DNA of 64,000 nucleotides from positions 6,531,501-6,595,500 of the forward strand of contig NC_070568.1 of assembly GCF_026914185.1 (NCBI RefSeq), written 5' to 3'. Origin of the DNA: Puccinia triticina (Eukaryota > Basidiomycota > Pucciniomycetes > Pucciniales > Pucciniaceae). Each line of letters starts with the position of its first letter. The first letter of the stretch is position 1. The notes beneath the pieces were generated by a model that worked only from the letters and a program-made list of their open reading frames with translations, was not told the origin of the DNA and did not search any database. A program made the position numbers and the translations under genes. Shown one piece after another: positions 20,150-32,249 of this stretch.

Positions 20150-21540
20150 CTGGGACAATGGTGTCTGGACTGGGCTAGATGATCAAGCAAGATAAAAAGA
20201 TAAAGAAAAATAATGAGAAGGTGATCATAATTAGGATACTGAGAGTCAAACAAAAGTGATTGATGGCAAGAGGTTTTTTAAAAAACAGGTTTATCAGAGT
20301 GAAGTGCCATTTATAAAAAATAAGTCCAACAAGCTTATATCCAAATTTCTTGTGGAAAAACAGATGAGGAAAAAAGATCAGTTCAACTTGTGTTTGTTTG
20401 TAAAATAGAATGGAACAGTTCAGTCATATTATATAGATTTTGATGCTGACTCATGATTCTCTAAGGACCTCACCCTATAGAATGTAGAGTATAGTACATA
20501 ACAAAAATAATACAAAAAAATAGAACAACACGAGAAAGAGAAGTTTCCAAACTGCCACTTTGAAATGCAAGCGGATCCAAAAGAAATTCATAGAGAGGGT
20601 TGACCCAAGTACCAAATGTTTCATGGTGAACATCCACAGCTGGATCAACAAATTCTGTAATTTCCATTGGATTCTGGAATCCATTATCAGGATCCATGTT
20701 GGCAATGTGGGCCGCTAGACCAATATCTAGTGAGACAAGCTGCTGGGTATGTAAGTCTAGCACATATGGATTTGTTTCTGTATCCTTGGGTACTTTTCGA
20801 CAGGTTGGACATGAATGTTTGTAGGCTTCAAGTCTTAACCAACCTTGAGCACACTTGTGGTGGAACCGGTGTGTGCAACCCAGCATAACTGCTTGTAATT
20901 CAGCTTCTATGACAAGTTCATCCAAGCATATCAGGCACTCCTCTGTTTCTTGATTGGTTTGAGCGGCATCTTGGGCTTCACTATGTCCTTTTGCAGGATC
21001 TGCAACCAGGGTGGGTTTGGGTGTGGAAATTGCTGTGCTGCTTGATGTGGGATCAGTGGGTGGTTGACCGCTAGAATTTCCTAAAGTTGGGCTTCTTTCT
21101 TCAACATCACAATCAATTTTGATCCTGATCTCAGGCTTCTCCATACATAAAACATTCCACAAAATCATTAGTTCATGGCCCCCACCAATCTCAAAGGGAG
21201 GTAGATAAAGTATAATGAGATAGATTACACTTACAGTAGAATCTTGGTCATATTTTGCAACATTCAGAGTCAGCTCAATAGGATTTTTTGTCTCTTGATG
21301 GAAATCAATTGGTGTGGATTGACTAAAAGAGCTCCCTGTTATTCGTGGACCTGCCAAGCAAGAGGGTTGCTGAGTATTTCTCAGGGAAAATTCAGCCCCA
21401 AAGATCCCTCCAAGAAGTGTCTGCAAAAAAATCATTTGGTGTAAGCTTTTATTGAATTGAATTGAAATTGATGAATCAAAGCAAAAAAATATTGAGTACT
21501 ATGCTTAACTGTTAGGAGTATTAACCAATCAATCATATCC
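20150..21540 (-). repeat. Left arm of a ~4.3-kb inverted duplication
   Basis: Reverse-complement similarity to 22960-24430 covers the whole RING gene, its introns, the ATG region and about 320 bp of downstream sequence. The outer end is marked by GGACAATGGTGTCTGGACTG at about 20154 and its reverse complement near 24395-24418. Confidence 0.8.
20470..21536 (-). CDS. RING-H2 protein with signal-like N-terminus and hydrophobic C-terminus (copy A)
   Basis: Model: exons 21510-21536, 21235-21420 and 20470-21138, read on the minus strand, about 293 aa. The 27-nt first exon (MIDWLILLT) joins in phase 0 to TLLGGIFGAEFSLRNTQQ, making a signal-peptide-like start. A low-complexity Ser/Pro/Thr stretch follows, then the RING-H2 finger: CLIC, about 16 residues, CTHRFHHKC, then CPTC. 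The last ~20 residues (VVLFFCIIFVMYYTLHSIG) are hydrophobic to the end. Donors are GTTAAG and GTAAGT; intron 2 (21139-21234) is a multiple of three and open, so retention is possible. The three-exon layout is the same in all copies in this window. RING-H2 proteins are usually E3 ubiquitin ligases. Topology is uncertain: secretory with a lumenal RING, or tail-anchored with a cytosolic RING. Divergently paired with copy B. Confidence 0.75.
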
Positions 21541-22959
21541 AAATACTATTATGTATCTTGAGAAAGCAAGCTGATCCAACTTGCTATCAGTGGAAAATAT
21601 TGTTCAAGAGGGGGGAGTGGAATAATGATACCTTCTGATTTGCTCCTTGCAGGATTTATTTCCAGTCCGCTACAGAAAGAAGCAAGAATCAATGGCTGTC
21701 CTGGCAGTGTGTGTGAATGTTGATGTGAAGCTGCCCCTGATACTGAAAGTCCCAGAAAGGGGCAAAATCTTTTGCAAGTTTCACTGAATCCAAGTTTCAA
21801 GTTGTAGGCACTTCTCCACATATGTATACTTTTCAGTTATTTGAACATGGTTGTATAATTAACAGGCCCTTCTACAAGAAGACCTTAAAACAGAGAAATT
21901 AGTGGCACAGATTCAGAAATCAAAGCAGTGCCAAAATCAGATTCTAACCAGATCATAATTATGAGTATATTTCAACACTTCAACTCCCAAGGGCCTATTG
22001 AGCAGATGAAGATAAAGCATGTCACAGTTAAGCCCCTCTTTTTTATCTGTTTTGTATTTTATAAATCATCATATTTATAACACGCAACCCCTGGGGGTCT
22101 AGAATTTGATGCAAATAGGGGTAAATTTGGGGTTGCATGTTATAAATCCAATTATTTATCACATATAATACAATGTCCAAACAGGGCCTAATTAAATCTG
22201 ATTTAAAAGACCCAGGAAATGATCACACCAGATCTGGATGAACATACTTGGATGTGGCCGGCTGGTCTGATGTTATAGTCTAGTCTTGGGAGAGAAAGAG
22301 GAAGCCTGGGTTAACAGGGGTTCAGGATCCTAATATGGTACATAGATTGCAGGATGAGGAGGCATCCTGGGAGCTCCAGCTCTTGGACCTTGAGAGTGCT
22401 GTTGGTGACATGCACGTGTAAGCTATGTACAAGGAAGACTGGGCTGTGGAGCCTATACCACAGCTCATAACAGCTGACCAGAAGCACATCCTCTCTTGTA
22501 ACAGCTGTACTGTCATTCAAGATGCTTGATAGGCTCTTGGAAGTCCTTTCTTGGTTTAGAAATCATTTTCTGATTTGGATCTCTGCATATGTGCCCTTAA
22601 TTTTATCCATGGTTTTGGAAATTCTACTTTTAAAGCAGCCAATTCATACTACAACCCTTTTCAAATACATACTTTTTATCCATCTTCAGAGAGGTTTTCA
22701 AGAATTGAAACTTGGAATCATCAAAACTTGCAAAATGGTACCACTTGCTGAGACATCAGTATGTATGTATCAATGATGGATTTATATCAATATTCATTCA
22801 TGCTGTCAGAGCAACATCACGTTTGACTTCTATCTGTAGCATACTGGAAATAAATCTTAACTGCAAGGAAAAAATAACAAGATATCATTATCCCCCCCTC
22901 TTCAGTTTTATTGACCGCTTATATGATTTGGAACCAATTGCATTCCCAAGCTCATAATT
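21541..22959. other. Spacer between the divergent RING genes
   Basis: About 1.4 kb between two start codons that face away from each other, so it should contain both promoters. AT-rich. Positions 22074-22145 contain a small inverted pair (ATAACACGCAACCCC / GGGGTTGCATGTTAT). No coding frame recognised. Confidence 0.4.
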
Positions 22960-24430
22960 TGTGGATATGGTTGCTTGTTTAATACTCCTAACAGTTAAGA
23001 ATCCTACTCAATATTTTTCTGCCGCAAATCATTGATTTTAATTCAATTCAATTGTAAAAGCTTACACCCAATGCTTTTTTTTTCTTGTAGCCACTTCTTG
23101 GAGGGATCTTTATAGGGGCTGAATTTTCACTGAGAAATAGTCAACAACCCTCTCGCTTGTCAGGTCCACGAATAACAGGGACCTCATTCAGTGACTCCAC
23201 CCTAATTGATTTCCATCAAGAGCCATCAACCTCAGTTGCGCCGACTGTGGATAGTGGACCGTCCAATCAGAATACATGTGTGAGTGTGCCCCATCTCCTG
23301 ATCTTTTTGATATTAATTTTAAACCTCCCATTGACCTGGGTGGGGACCACGACCTGATGAATTTGTGGGAATGTGTATTTATGGAGAAGCCTGAGATCCG
23401 GATTACAATTGATCGTGATGATGAAGAAAGGAGGCCTAGCTCAGGAAATTCCAGTCTCCAACCACCCACTACACCAAGCAGTACAGTGATGTCCGCACCA
23501 AAACCCATCCTGGTTCCAGATCCTCTCCATGAACACAGTGGATTGCAAGCCGCTGGTCAAAACGATCAAGAAGCCGAGGAATGTCCAATGTGCATAGAAG
23601 AACTTGTTATAGAAGCGCCGTCACAGGCAGTTATGCTGGGATGCAAACACCGGTTCCACCACGACTGTATTCAAAGTTGGTTAAAGGGCTGGAACAAATC
23701 CTGTCCAGTCTGTCGAGCAGTACCTGCGAATATATACACAAATCCGTATGTGCTAGACTTGCATACTAAGGAGCTTGTCTTGCTAGATATTGGTCTACAG
23801 ACTCCCATTTCCAGCCAGGATCCTGTTACTGGAGTCCCAAATCCGGTGGAAATTTCAAGATTTGTGGCCGCTTCAAATGACGTGCAGAGGCCCATATACC
23901 CGGATCCCGGTCTGGATGTCTGGCGACGGCAAACTTCTCGTATTCGGCTCAACCCTCTCTGTAGATTTCTCTTGGATCCGTGTGCATTTCGGAGCGGCAG
24001 TTTTGAAACTTCTTGTTCTCGTCTTTATTTATTTTCACTTTTCATTTTGTTTATGTTTTTTGTGTTGAGTTCTCATGGGTGAGGTCATTTGGGCATCAGG
24101 GGTCAGTCTCACAATGCATTTCATATTCCTGAATCATTCCATTCTCTTTTACAAAAAAAAAAAAAAACCCTTAAAGTTAAAGTTTAAACTGATCTTCTTC
24201 CCCATTGATTTTTATAAAGGCATTGGGACAATAAGCTGGTTGACGGTCTTTTATGAGTGGTACTGAATACACATTTGCTGTATCAATCACTCACTTCTGT
24301 ACTTCCACCCACATCACCCAATCTTTCACCTTATTATTTTGGATGATATTTTTCTTCCTTGTTTCTCATTTTTGCTCCTGTTTATGATCATCTAGCCCAG
24401 TCTGGACACCATTGTCCAAGAAAAAAAACA
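22960..24430 (+). repeat. Right arm of the inverted duplication
   Basis: See the arm at 20150-21540. Similarity is high in coding exons and persists through introns and the 3' flank, with small indels. The arms are clearly diverged, so this is not a recent assembly palindrome. Confidence 0.8.
22967..24082 (+). CDS. RING-H2 protein with signal-like N-terminus and hydrophobic C-terminus (copy B)
   Basis: Model: exons 22967-22993, 23091-23279 and 23387-24082, about 303 aa. Exon 1 (MVACLILLT) joins PLLGGIFIGAEFSLRNSQQ. Intron 1 runs GTTAAG...CTTGTAG. Intron 2 runs GTGAGT...TATGGAG; here removal is needed because the two parts lie in different frames, which also supports the same junction in copy A. 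RING-H2: CPMC, then CKHRFHHDC, then CPVC. Downstream is the family motif NPYVLDLHTKELVLLDIGL, which is shared with copy A. The C-terminus (LYLFSLFILFMFFVLSSHG) is hydrophobic to the end. All eight zinc ligands are present. Likely an E3 ligase; location as discussed for copy A. Confidence 0.8.
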
Positions 24431-24877
24431 TTGATGAATTTTACATCTCATGAGAAGTACTTTCAACATGCCATTCTTTTTTGACATTTGTTGTCCTCCA
24501 CTTGTTGTTATCTTTGAACTTTCCTTTGTCTGGCAGATTTCTGCATCTCAATCCTGGCTGTTTTCCTTACACATTGTGTTCTGGTCTGTGCTCTGCTCAG
24601 TTTTCCATATGGATATTTTGATGCTTCACAGCTTATTTTTGTGATGATTTTAAGAGAGTGCACGTTTGAAATCATCAGGTGCAAGATGAATGTTTTGAGG
24701 TGATCAAACATTAAATGGGAAGTGGGTTGGCCTCCTGTGAGGGGTGTTTATTTATTTATGTACCCAGCTGCTGTATGTAGTGTAGTGGCTGTGAGGGTCG
24801 ACGGCGACGCCGAGCCAAGGGATTCTTCCCTCTTTCAGCACAGCACTCCGCTCGCGCCCAGCACTGAGCCCAGTGCG

Positions 24878-26988
24878 ATGAGAAACCTCCTGGCCGCCAG
24901 CAGACGACCCCCAGCCAGCCAACAACCACCATCCCCCCCAGCAGGATACAACTCAAACTCAGCTTTCCCAGAACGGACACTCCCAAACGATAACAACATG
25001 CTGTCATCCCAGAAACCACCACAGCCACCGGGGAATAGCATCAAGAAGCAGAGCCTCTTCGCACGGCTCATCCAGCCCCACCCATCCCCAGCAACGGCCC
25101 AGCTCAGAACACCCTCCCCCTCAAACCAATCACTCGTCGAGCAGACAATCGACTGGGCCTGTAAACACGACACCCATCTCCAAAACTGGCCACACATCCT
25201 CGAACTCTCCGACAGACTCTCGAAAAGCGAACCAGAATCACGGGAAGCCGTCAAGTCACTCAAGAAACTCATCAAAACATCCGCAAAACAACCCATCCAG
25301 ATAAGGGCTATCAGAGTCAGTTAACCCGAAAAAATATATATTCGCATATATCTATGACTGCTGAGGCTCTGCTTGCTTCCCTCTCAGCTTACCGTCATCC
25401 TTGTCTTGAATTCATCTGACCGATTCAGACGTCAGTCACTCACACCAATCTCTACTTCCATGAGACTTGCTGATTATCTTCTCTAACGAGAGAAAACAAC
25501 ACAGTTCTTGTCGTGAAGAAATTACTCGACGTACTCGAAGATGTCTACCACAAATCCGCAAAGAGTAGCCGAAAGCAGCCCGTCAAAGAGATCCTTTTTC
25601 AAGCATTCGCTATCCTTGGTCATGAATTTCAGGTACATACATCCAACTTGCCCAGCAGTAAACACCCATGATTTCTAATCAAAACACTCTTCTCAGCATG
25701 ATGAAGATTTAAGTGCATTCACCCATTTTTACAACAAAGTCAAGCCCAGTGACGCGCCCTTGAAGTACGTGTTTCTGACCCCATCACCCAGCCAATGAGT
25801 TACGACTGACAAAATGTTTGTGTATAGTGGGACCCCGCTGAATGCATCCGATGGGATGTTTGCACCCATCCCAGTCAATCCGACACCCGGCCCTCCACCC
25901 CAGCAACAGGCAACAGGTCTGTACCCACCCCAGCCGACCCTCGAGGCCGTGCAACAGACGATCCCAGCAATGCGCGACGTCCGGGAAGAGGCTGAGATAG
26001 CAAGGTGTAATGCTAGGCTGCTGATTGAGGCCCTCGCGTTCACCCATCCATCTGAAATGGAGTCTAACGAAATCATCCAGGTTAATACCCCCCTCCTTCT
26101 CAGAAAATCCCTTGCACACAACCAATCTGCTAACTTGATATGTTTCTTGTTTTATATTTATAGGAATTTTACACGAAGTGTTATCAGAGCCGAAACCAAC
26201 TGATGGATGATATCCCTTGGGCGACCGAACAAGCCGAGCACGCCCGAGCCTATTATGAACGACAAGCGGCTGCCGCTCAATCGGCCCAACCACGAGAGCC
26301 GCGGGTAGGGCGAACAAATCCATATGAGAACGAGGGGGCTCCGAATGGGGAGCGTGGGAGTTCACGGGAAGAGCAGCTCCTGTCGCTGTTACTGTCAGTG
26401 AACACCGAGCTGGTCGACGCCTTTCGACAGTACGACGAGGTCGAAAGCCTGGCCCGAGCCGAGCGCGAGCTTCAAGAGGCCAAGGAACTGTCGAAACACC
26501 AAGCCGGCCGGTACCCGCGGACGAGCTCGTTGCTCACCGCCGACGACGGGCCCGTCGCCGGCGGCTCCTCCTCCTCCTCCCGTCCTAGCATCGAATTGCC
26601 CTCGCCCAGGCTGCGCGCCGACCCTGTCCAACAACAACCCATCGGCTACTTTGTTCCCGACAGGAACTCGCACTCATCCGCCGATGATGAGTTCTACGTC
26701 CACTCTTCCTCCTCCCGTCCTCCGGCCCCCAAATCCCCACGACCAGCCCCTCCTCCTCCTCCTCCTCATGCCATCAATCCCCATACGAACAACAACAGCA
26801 ACAATGACCCTTTCGACGAGACCATCATCACTCCCGTCGAACGCTCCGAAAAAGCCCTCGGTAAAATGCGCAGGTTTAGCGGAAGGTCTGGCTCCCTCGC
26901 TGCTCCTCTCGGCTTCGACTCCAACCATATTCAGCTCGACCATAACCTCCACGATCTTGACAATCAGCATCCGGCTTCTCACAATTAA
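24878..26988 (+). CDS. LSB5-like VHS and GAT domain protein
   Basis: Six exons: 24878-25315, 25388-25430, 25505-25632, 25697-25764, 25828-26080 and 26164-26988, about 584 aa. A Pro/Ser-rich N-terminus is followed by a VHS domain (about 85-220: SLVEQTIDWACKH, QPIQIRAIRLTVILVLNSSD, VKKLLDVLED, ILGHEFQHDE). After a Pro-rich linker comes a GAT domain (about 275-335: EIARCNARLLIEALAFTHPS, EFYTKCYQSRNQLMDDI). The tail is disordered, with NPY and NDPF motifs that recall the NPF of yeast Lsb5. Lsb5-family proteins link ubiquitin and cargo sorting to endocytosis and actin through the GAT domain and Las17/Sla1. Two introns use the donor GTCAGT. The ATG at 24878 is the first in frame with ATG; the open frame extends upstream without one. 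No defects seen. Confidence 0.85.
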
Positions 26989-28778
26989 TCCTCTTCTTTG
27001 TTCTCTCTCTCTGTTGGGGTTGGGAATTGTATCTTCTCTTGTTTCTGCTCCCTGAATATCAGTTTGTTTTGTATCCTTGTTGTTGTCACTATTCTTGTCT
27101 CGAATCATCATTGTTTCTCTCTTTCCTTTAAACACACAAGCACACACGAAAACACTATTGCTTTTCCTTTCATACCGGTTACTCAATGTCTATGACACAC
27201 CTCAGTCTCTTTGACACACACTCTCACACAAAGATACACCCAAACAACGTACGTGTTAACGCGAAGGACGAGGTATCAGAGCGCGTCTTCCTTTTCCTTT
27301 TAGTCTCTCGATCGTCTAATCTAATGCATACATAGTAACATAAAAGCAAATCCTGCCATATCTACACTCCAGCTTTGTGCAAGCTGGTCTTCAAGGCTGT
27401 GTTTTCTGTCCTCATTTCTTGCTCAACATTTACCCCCCGCCCCGAGTATAATTTCTTTAAATCATATTGAAAGCGGGATGGATTTTGAGAAACCTATCTT
27501 AGAGATCCCCCCTGGAGGTGTTGCGATGACCTGATCGTCCAGTTCAAAAAGCAATTCGCAAGAACATGCATGATTATAAATCAATTCTACCTTGTAATAC
27601 ACTCTATCAAGCCAATGATCACTCAAACACTTTTCACTCTCCGCTTGCAAGCTATCAGCGGCAGTCCTTGAAGCATCTTTGCGAGACATGACGTTGGGGC
27701 CCCACTCAAACCCAATGGCGGCGCCATCGCGTCGGGGCTACCTCAATCGGGAGTATGCCCTCAATTCCTCATCAGTTGATGAATAACCAAACCCTTGGCC
27801 GCTTGAAGAAAAAAGGGGTTCACATGCTTTCTTCCGCTCAATGGCCAGGGTACCTACGCCGTATCATGGCAGCGAGTCTTGAATAAATTCTTCCTGCTCT
27901 ATCGGTGTGTCCAATTCGGCGCATATACTGGGAAGGCTTTATGTCGTGTGGTGCACGACGCGAAGTTGAGTCACGAATGACCGATGGCCAACACGACTCG
28001 GATGGATACAAATGAAATTTGGAAGGATTCGGACGGAACTTGGCTGCTTTCGACAACCAGACATTCTGGTCCCGATGGCAACGAGCGCCGGCGCTAGTGG
28101 AAGGAAGACCCTGACGCTATCTAGACAGACTCGGAGACGGCGGTCTCACAAAGAGTCCTTGTTCCTTCTGTGGCGTTCTCCCTTCACACCCAGGCGTGAC
28201 TTGGAGGCGCATCAGTCTCCGAAAACGGCCAAGCAGGTGCCAGCAGAAACAGCGCTTTGCCAATGGTTACTCGGACAACGGTCATTGGCGCATATCGAGG
28301 GGGACATCGCATGCGTTTTCGTGGTGCCGAATACCCTCAGCTCACGCTATCCATGGTTTTCTTGTATGGGTGTATCGAGTTTCAGGCTGGAAGGGTTTTT
28401 TACATTCCCCGTCTGGCTTCTAATGGCGCCCGTCGTGCCCCTCATTAGCATTTCACTCGACAAAAACTTAACGCCTCCCCCAAGCACCTGCCTCGCTAGT
28501 TTTCCCTACCATTATCTCACTATAAAGCCTTCCCATCTTACCCGCTGACAAGCCTACCCCCTCCCCCCCTACGTCCGTCCAAGAAATTCTTTATTTTTAT
28601 TTCAATCGCCACGCCAATCGTTACTCCAAATCATCCTCATAACTATTATTTGTCTCCTCGAGAGTAGCCGCCAACCTGCTACTAAATTAGATAGGCGTAG
28701 CCATAAACCTTTCCCGAGTCATAGATCAAGGACGTTCCATCACCATCAAAGACCGGAGCCACAGAGATATCTCTAACG
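26989..28778. other. Intergenic: LSB5 3' region and cupredoxin promoter
   Basis: No gene supported. A 178-codon plus-strand frame (28012-28548) has no recognisable domain and is followed by ACTATAAAGCC at about 28519, a possible TATA box some 255 bp before the next start codon. Confidence 0.35.
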
Positions 28779-30799
28779 ATGAAGCTTACACCCAGAACAT
28801 GCCTCTTGGGCACCATGTACCTAATGGCGGGGGTAAAAACGACAGATCCTGCCGGAACTGACCACAAGGTGACAGTAGGAAAAGGCGGAGGAACATCAGG
28901 CTTCGAACCCTCCCACATATCCGCTAAAAAGGGGGACACCATCACCTTTGTCTTTTTCCAGGAGTAAGTACTTGTACGCTGGGTCCGGTTCCGATCTTAT
29001 GGTAGTTGCACCCTTCTAAATGTAGTCTTTCTCTCCTTTTACTCCCCTTTTGCTATTCCAGCGGACACACTTTAACCCAGACCCATTTCAATAACCCTTG
29101 CGCCGGCTTGAATCCACCGTCGGATTCCTTCTGCACCATCACCGATGCTAAAACTGGCCCGTCGAATTATCCTACTGGCGGCTCAGGAGACTATCCCACT
29201 GGCGGCCTGCAACCTCCCACTGGGGGAGCGCAGCCTCCTCCTCCTACTGGCGATCAACAGCCTCCGCCTAAGGAGCAACAGCCCCCGCCAAGCGAGCAAC
29301 AGCCTCCCAGTGGGAGCCCGCAACCCCCTACTGGAGCAGATTATCCTACTTTTGGTGATCCCTCGAAGATCCCAAATACCCCCACTGCTTCGCCCCCCAC
29401 AGAACCAACTACGCCAGTAGACGTCCCTGACTCTCCCCAAAGCCCTCCTACCTCTAAAGACCCTTCAACCCCACCACCAACCACGCCTCAGTGTCTCTGC
29501 CCGGCCCCACCGTCGTCCGAATATCCAACGGGGCCACAGCCCACAAGCCCAAAAGAAAAAACCTGCGAGGCCAAATGCATAGAGGTCTCTGGGCAGTGTC
29601 AAACTTCGACGGACTGTGACGCTCAGAGCAAGTCACCAAGCGACTCGAAGTGCAAGATCGAAGACGGAAAGTGCAAAAAATGCGGCGAAAGCTCCAAGAA
29701 GAAACGCAGCTTGCAAAGCTACAGCTTTGCTTACTTGAGGAAGAGGTTACTTCGTAGAGACGAGAATTCGCCCATCGGTGACGGAGTGCAACAAGTCGAC
29801 CTTTCGGCCAGTGAGAACGCACAGCCGCTCGACGGTACTACTCAGCTGAACACCGCTCCCACAGGCCAAGACGCAACAGCTTCCCTTGGCCCAGACGCAA
29901 CTGCCCCCGCGACTGCCCCCGCGATCCCTGGGTTTGGCGTGCCTCCCGCGTCCGGACAGGATGCCAAGACCGATTCTGCCAATACGGATTCGAAGCTTGG
30001 CACCGACAAAACTGATGCAGGCCCAACACCGACCGGATTAGACTCTGGATTTGGTGAGTTTTCCCTAATCGGGTGAACTGATACCCAAGTCAGCCGAAGG
30101 CAATTCCTGATCGCCCAACTTTTTCCGCTTTCCAGTCAAAGTCAGTGAAGAGCAAAAAAGTACAGGCAAGACCTGGAAGATCCAAATAACAGATGACAGT
30201 AAACCGCTGTGGTTCATGTGTGCTACTCTCCACCATTGCACTTCCGGAATGGTCTTCGCTGTCAACCCCCCCGACTCTGGGGACAAGACCTTTGATCAAT
30301 TCCTAAAGTTGGCTAAAGGTAGCACTTGCCCTACTCAAGTAAGCCAAGCTTCTCGGACCACATACTGTAAAATCAGCCAAACTCAGTTTTTTTAACCCAT
30401 TTATCATTTGTTTTCTAGTACCCTACCAATCCAAACCTTCAAGGAGATGGCTGCAAGGCGGATAAACCACCATGTAATGGTGAAAAGAAAGAAGCCCCGC
30501 CCGCCGACACTCCACCAGTCACCTCTGGAGGAAATCCAGAGCAGCCCAAGACGCCCGAAAACCCCCAGCAGACGCCCGACACTCCGACCGTATCTTCTGG
30601 AGAAGGGAAAGACCCGCAGCCCAGCAACCCCCCCGCCCCGACTCCTCCCCCAGCGCCCGAAAACCCACAAGGAAACACGACCACTCCAGAGGAAAAACCC
30701 AGTGGCCAAGGGCACCAAGTCGATGGAAGCATGCTTTCATTCGTTCTTTATGTTGGCATCATGTTCATTAGTTTCTATGTATCAGCAAGCGCGCCCTAG
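28779..30799 (+). CDS. GPI-type cupredoxin protein split by a ~300-residue insertion
   Basis: Exons 28779-28963, 29062-30053, 30136-30338 and 30419-30799, about 586 aa. The start MKLTPRTCLLGTMYLMAGV is a modest signal peptide. The first half of a plastocyanin-like domain follows (HKVTVGKGG, FEPSHISAKKGDTITFVFF, DGHTLTQTHFNNPC; ligand His64). Exon 2 then inserts a long Pro/Gln/Ser-rich region, a Cys-rich stretch (CEAKCIEVSGQCQTSTDC) and basic sites (KKKR, RKRLLRR). The domain resumes at GLDSGF with WKIQITDDSKPLWFMC, HHCTSGMVFAVNPP, giving the Cys, His and Met ligands near 422-432. The tail is Pro-rich and ends in a hydrophobic segment (MLSFVLYVGIMFISFYVS), consistent with a GPI signal. Known relatives are extracellular serine-rich cupredoxins of fungal walls. 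An insertion of this size inside the fold is unusual. Confidence 0.8.
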
Positions 30800-31588
30800 C
30801 TTAGCTGGTTCTAGTGCTAATTGACAACCCACGACCAAACTTGTCGAGTTTTGCTTAGGTGGGTCAAACGATTTCAGCTTCACATCGCCACGTCGATACT
30901 TTTGGGTCACATTCTGTTGTTTCATGACACTCTCCAAATTAGCATTCTGTCTCATACTGTTGATACATCCACATCCACTCACATTGTTCTCTTTCTCCAA
31001 CCGTTCCGTCACTTGTTAATGTAAAAGTGTATCTAGCATAGAGAGAAGTCGCCTTGCGGAACCCCAGTGTCACCATCATTTCTCTCCGATTTCTTCTTCG
31101 CGACCGTTTCTTTAATTTTCTTTTCTTGTAATCTCGATCGTTGGCTTCTGTGCAGTTTCTGCCCGTCTCTTTGATCCGTCCCCCCCCCTTCTGTCTCATT
31201 GATCATCCGCCACACGTGTTGTTCCATTTTGCTTGCTCTCTGATCATCCAATTTGTTGTTCCAATCTTTTACCCCTTCAAATTTTTCTCTGCTCAACCTT
31301 TTGTATCCATTGGCGGCATCTAGTTTCACACATCTAATAATAAATGTCGTCGAAATTTGCGGCTTTCTCATGTCCGCATGGGAGAAGCACTGCTTGGTGC
31401 AGCGCTTGCCCCTACTCTTTCCATGTTTACTGGATTGCCACTTTGGCATAGGCAAACTGGATAACCTGACGCTCACAAATGTTCAACACACGAGACATTG
31501 TTGAGTCAGCTTGAACAAGAAAACATTTGCAATGGTTCTCAAAAGTTTTGTGCGTAGCAATGAAAGCAACCAATTCAATCAACAGAGT
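30800..31588. other. No gene seen
   Basis: Convergent 3' flanks of the cupredoxin gene and the minus-strand gene that ends at 31589. A Lys/Arg-rich minus-strand open frame at 31033-31476 shows no domain and low-complexity composition. Confidence 0.4.
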
Positions 31589-32246
31589 CTACAGTGCGAC
31601 TCGCTCAATACCAACAGTATGTTCCACGTGTATCTCCACTGTCACCCAGCCATATGAACATCCAGTTGATCTCAACTTGTCTTGAATCTTATGCTTGAGC
31701 CTATCAATCAATTTGTTCAATTCTAGAAGTGATCCCGGGTGATCGAATTCAGCTGGGAAGCTGAAAGCCATTAGTTGATACCTGATTTTGTGAATTTCCG
31801 CCTCTCAATCAGCAACTACAAGGAAAATAATGAGGATTGTTTGCTTATGAGATTTGAAAATAAGCGTACCGCGATGGCAGGATGTCCGGTAAGCTTTCAG
31901 CCGACGGGGTGGGCTTTAAGAGAGCCACCTGAACCACCTTCAAGGGACCAGTGACTAGTTGGTTTGAGGAACAATTACAGTAGGTGCAGGGGTAACCCAG
32001 GAATAGCCCCGCAAGGCTTACAAGTGTCGATGCCGGCTGAAGCTCGACTATGATCCGGTTAGAGGTTTGAAGCTGGCCGGAAGTTTCGCAAGTTTCAAGT
32101 GCACGCATGACGGGTCCGGGAAGATGTTCCAACTGTATATAAACACGTATTCCTACAGCCAGTATGAGATCGATTGCCAGAGCATAGGTGACATTCTGGT
32201 CTGTCTGGAACGGAACTTGCAATTTTGAGAGGCCTGCTCGATAGGT
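31589..32246 (-). CDS. DUF4504/UPF0739 (C1orf74-like) protein, 5' end unresolved
   Basis: Two minus-strand exons, 31870-32246 and 31589-31781, joined across an 88-bp intron (GTACGC...AAATCAG) that keeps frame (PSR then YQLMAFSFPAEF). Visible protein is about 190 aa. Motifs LAGLFLGYPCTYCN, LKVVQVALL and MAFSFPAE recall the LGYPxxY, LRVFTV and FSFSVP blocks that I remember from the UPF0739 family, whose function is unknown. No ATG lies in frame upstream before a TAG at 32247-32249, which may be part of an acceptor (CTGCATAG), so a further 5' exon is likely; MNVYPAQLSYAQ upstream is one candidate. Alternatively the gene has lost its start. Confidence 0.45.
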
Positions 32247-32249
32247 CTA

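Noticed and set aside
26674..27186. 170-codon minus-strand frame
   Set aside because: Antisense of the last LSB5-like exon and its 3' flank.
28012..28548. 178-codon plus-strand frame upstream of the cupredoxin gene
   Set aside because: No recognisable domain or hydrophobic pattern typical of a real protein; lies in the likely promoter region.
31033..31476. 147-codon Lys/Arg-rich minus-strand frame
   Set aside because: Low-complexity antisense of a T-rich 3' flank; no domain.
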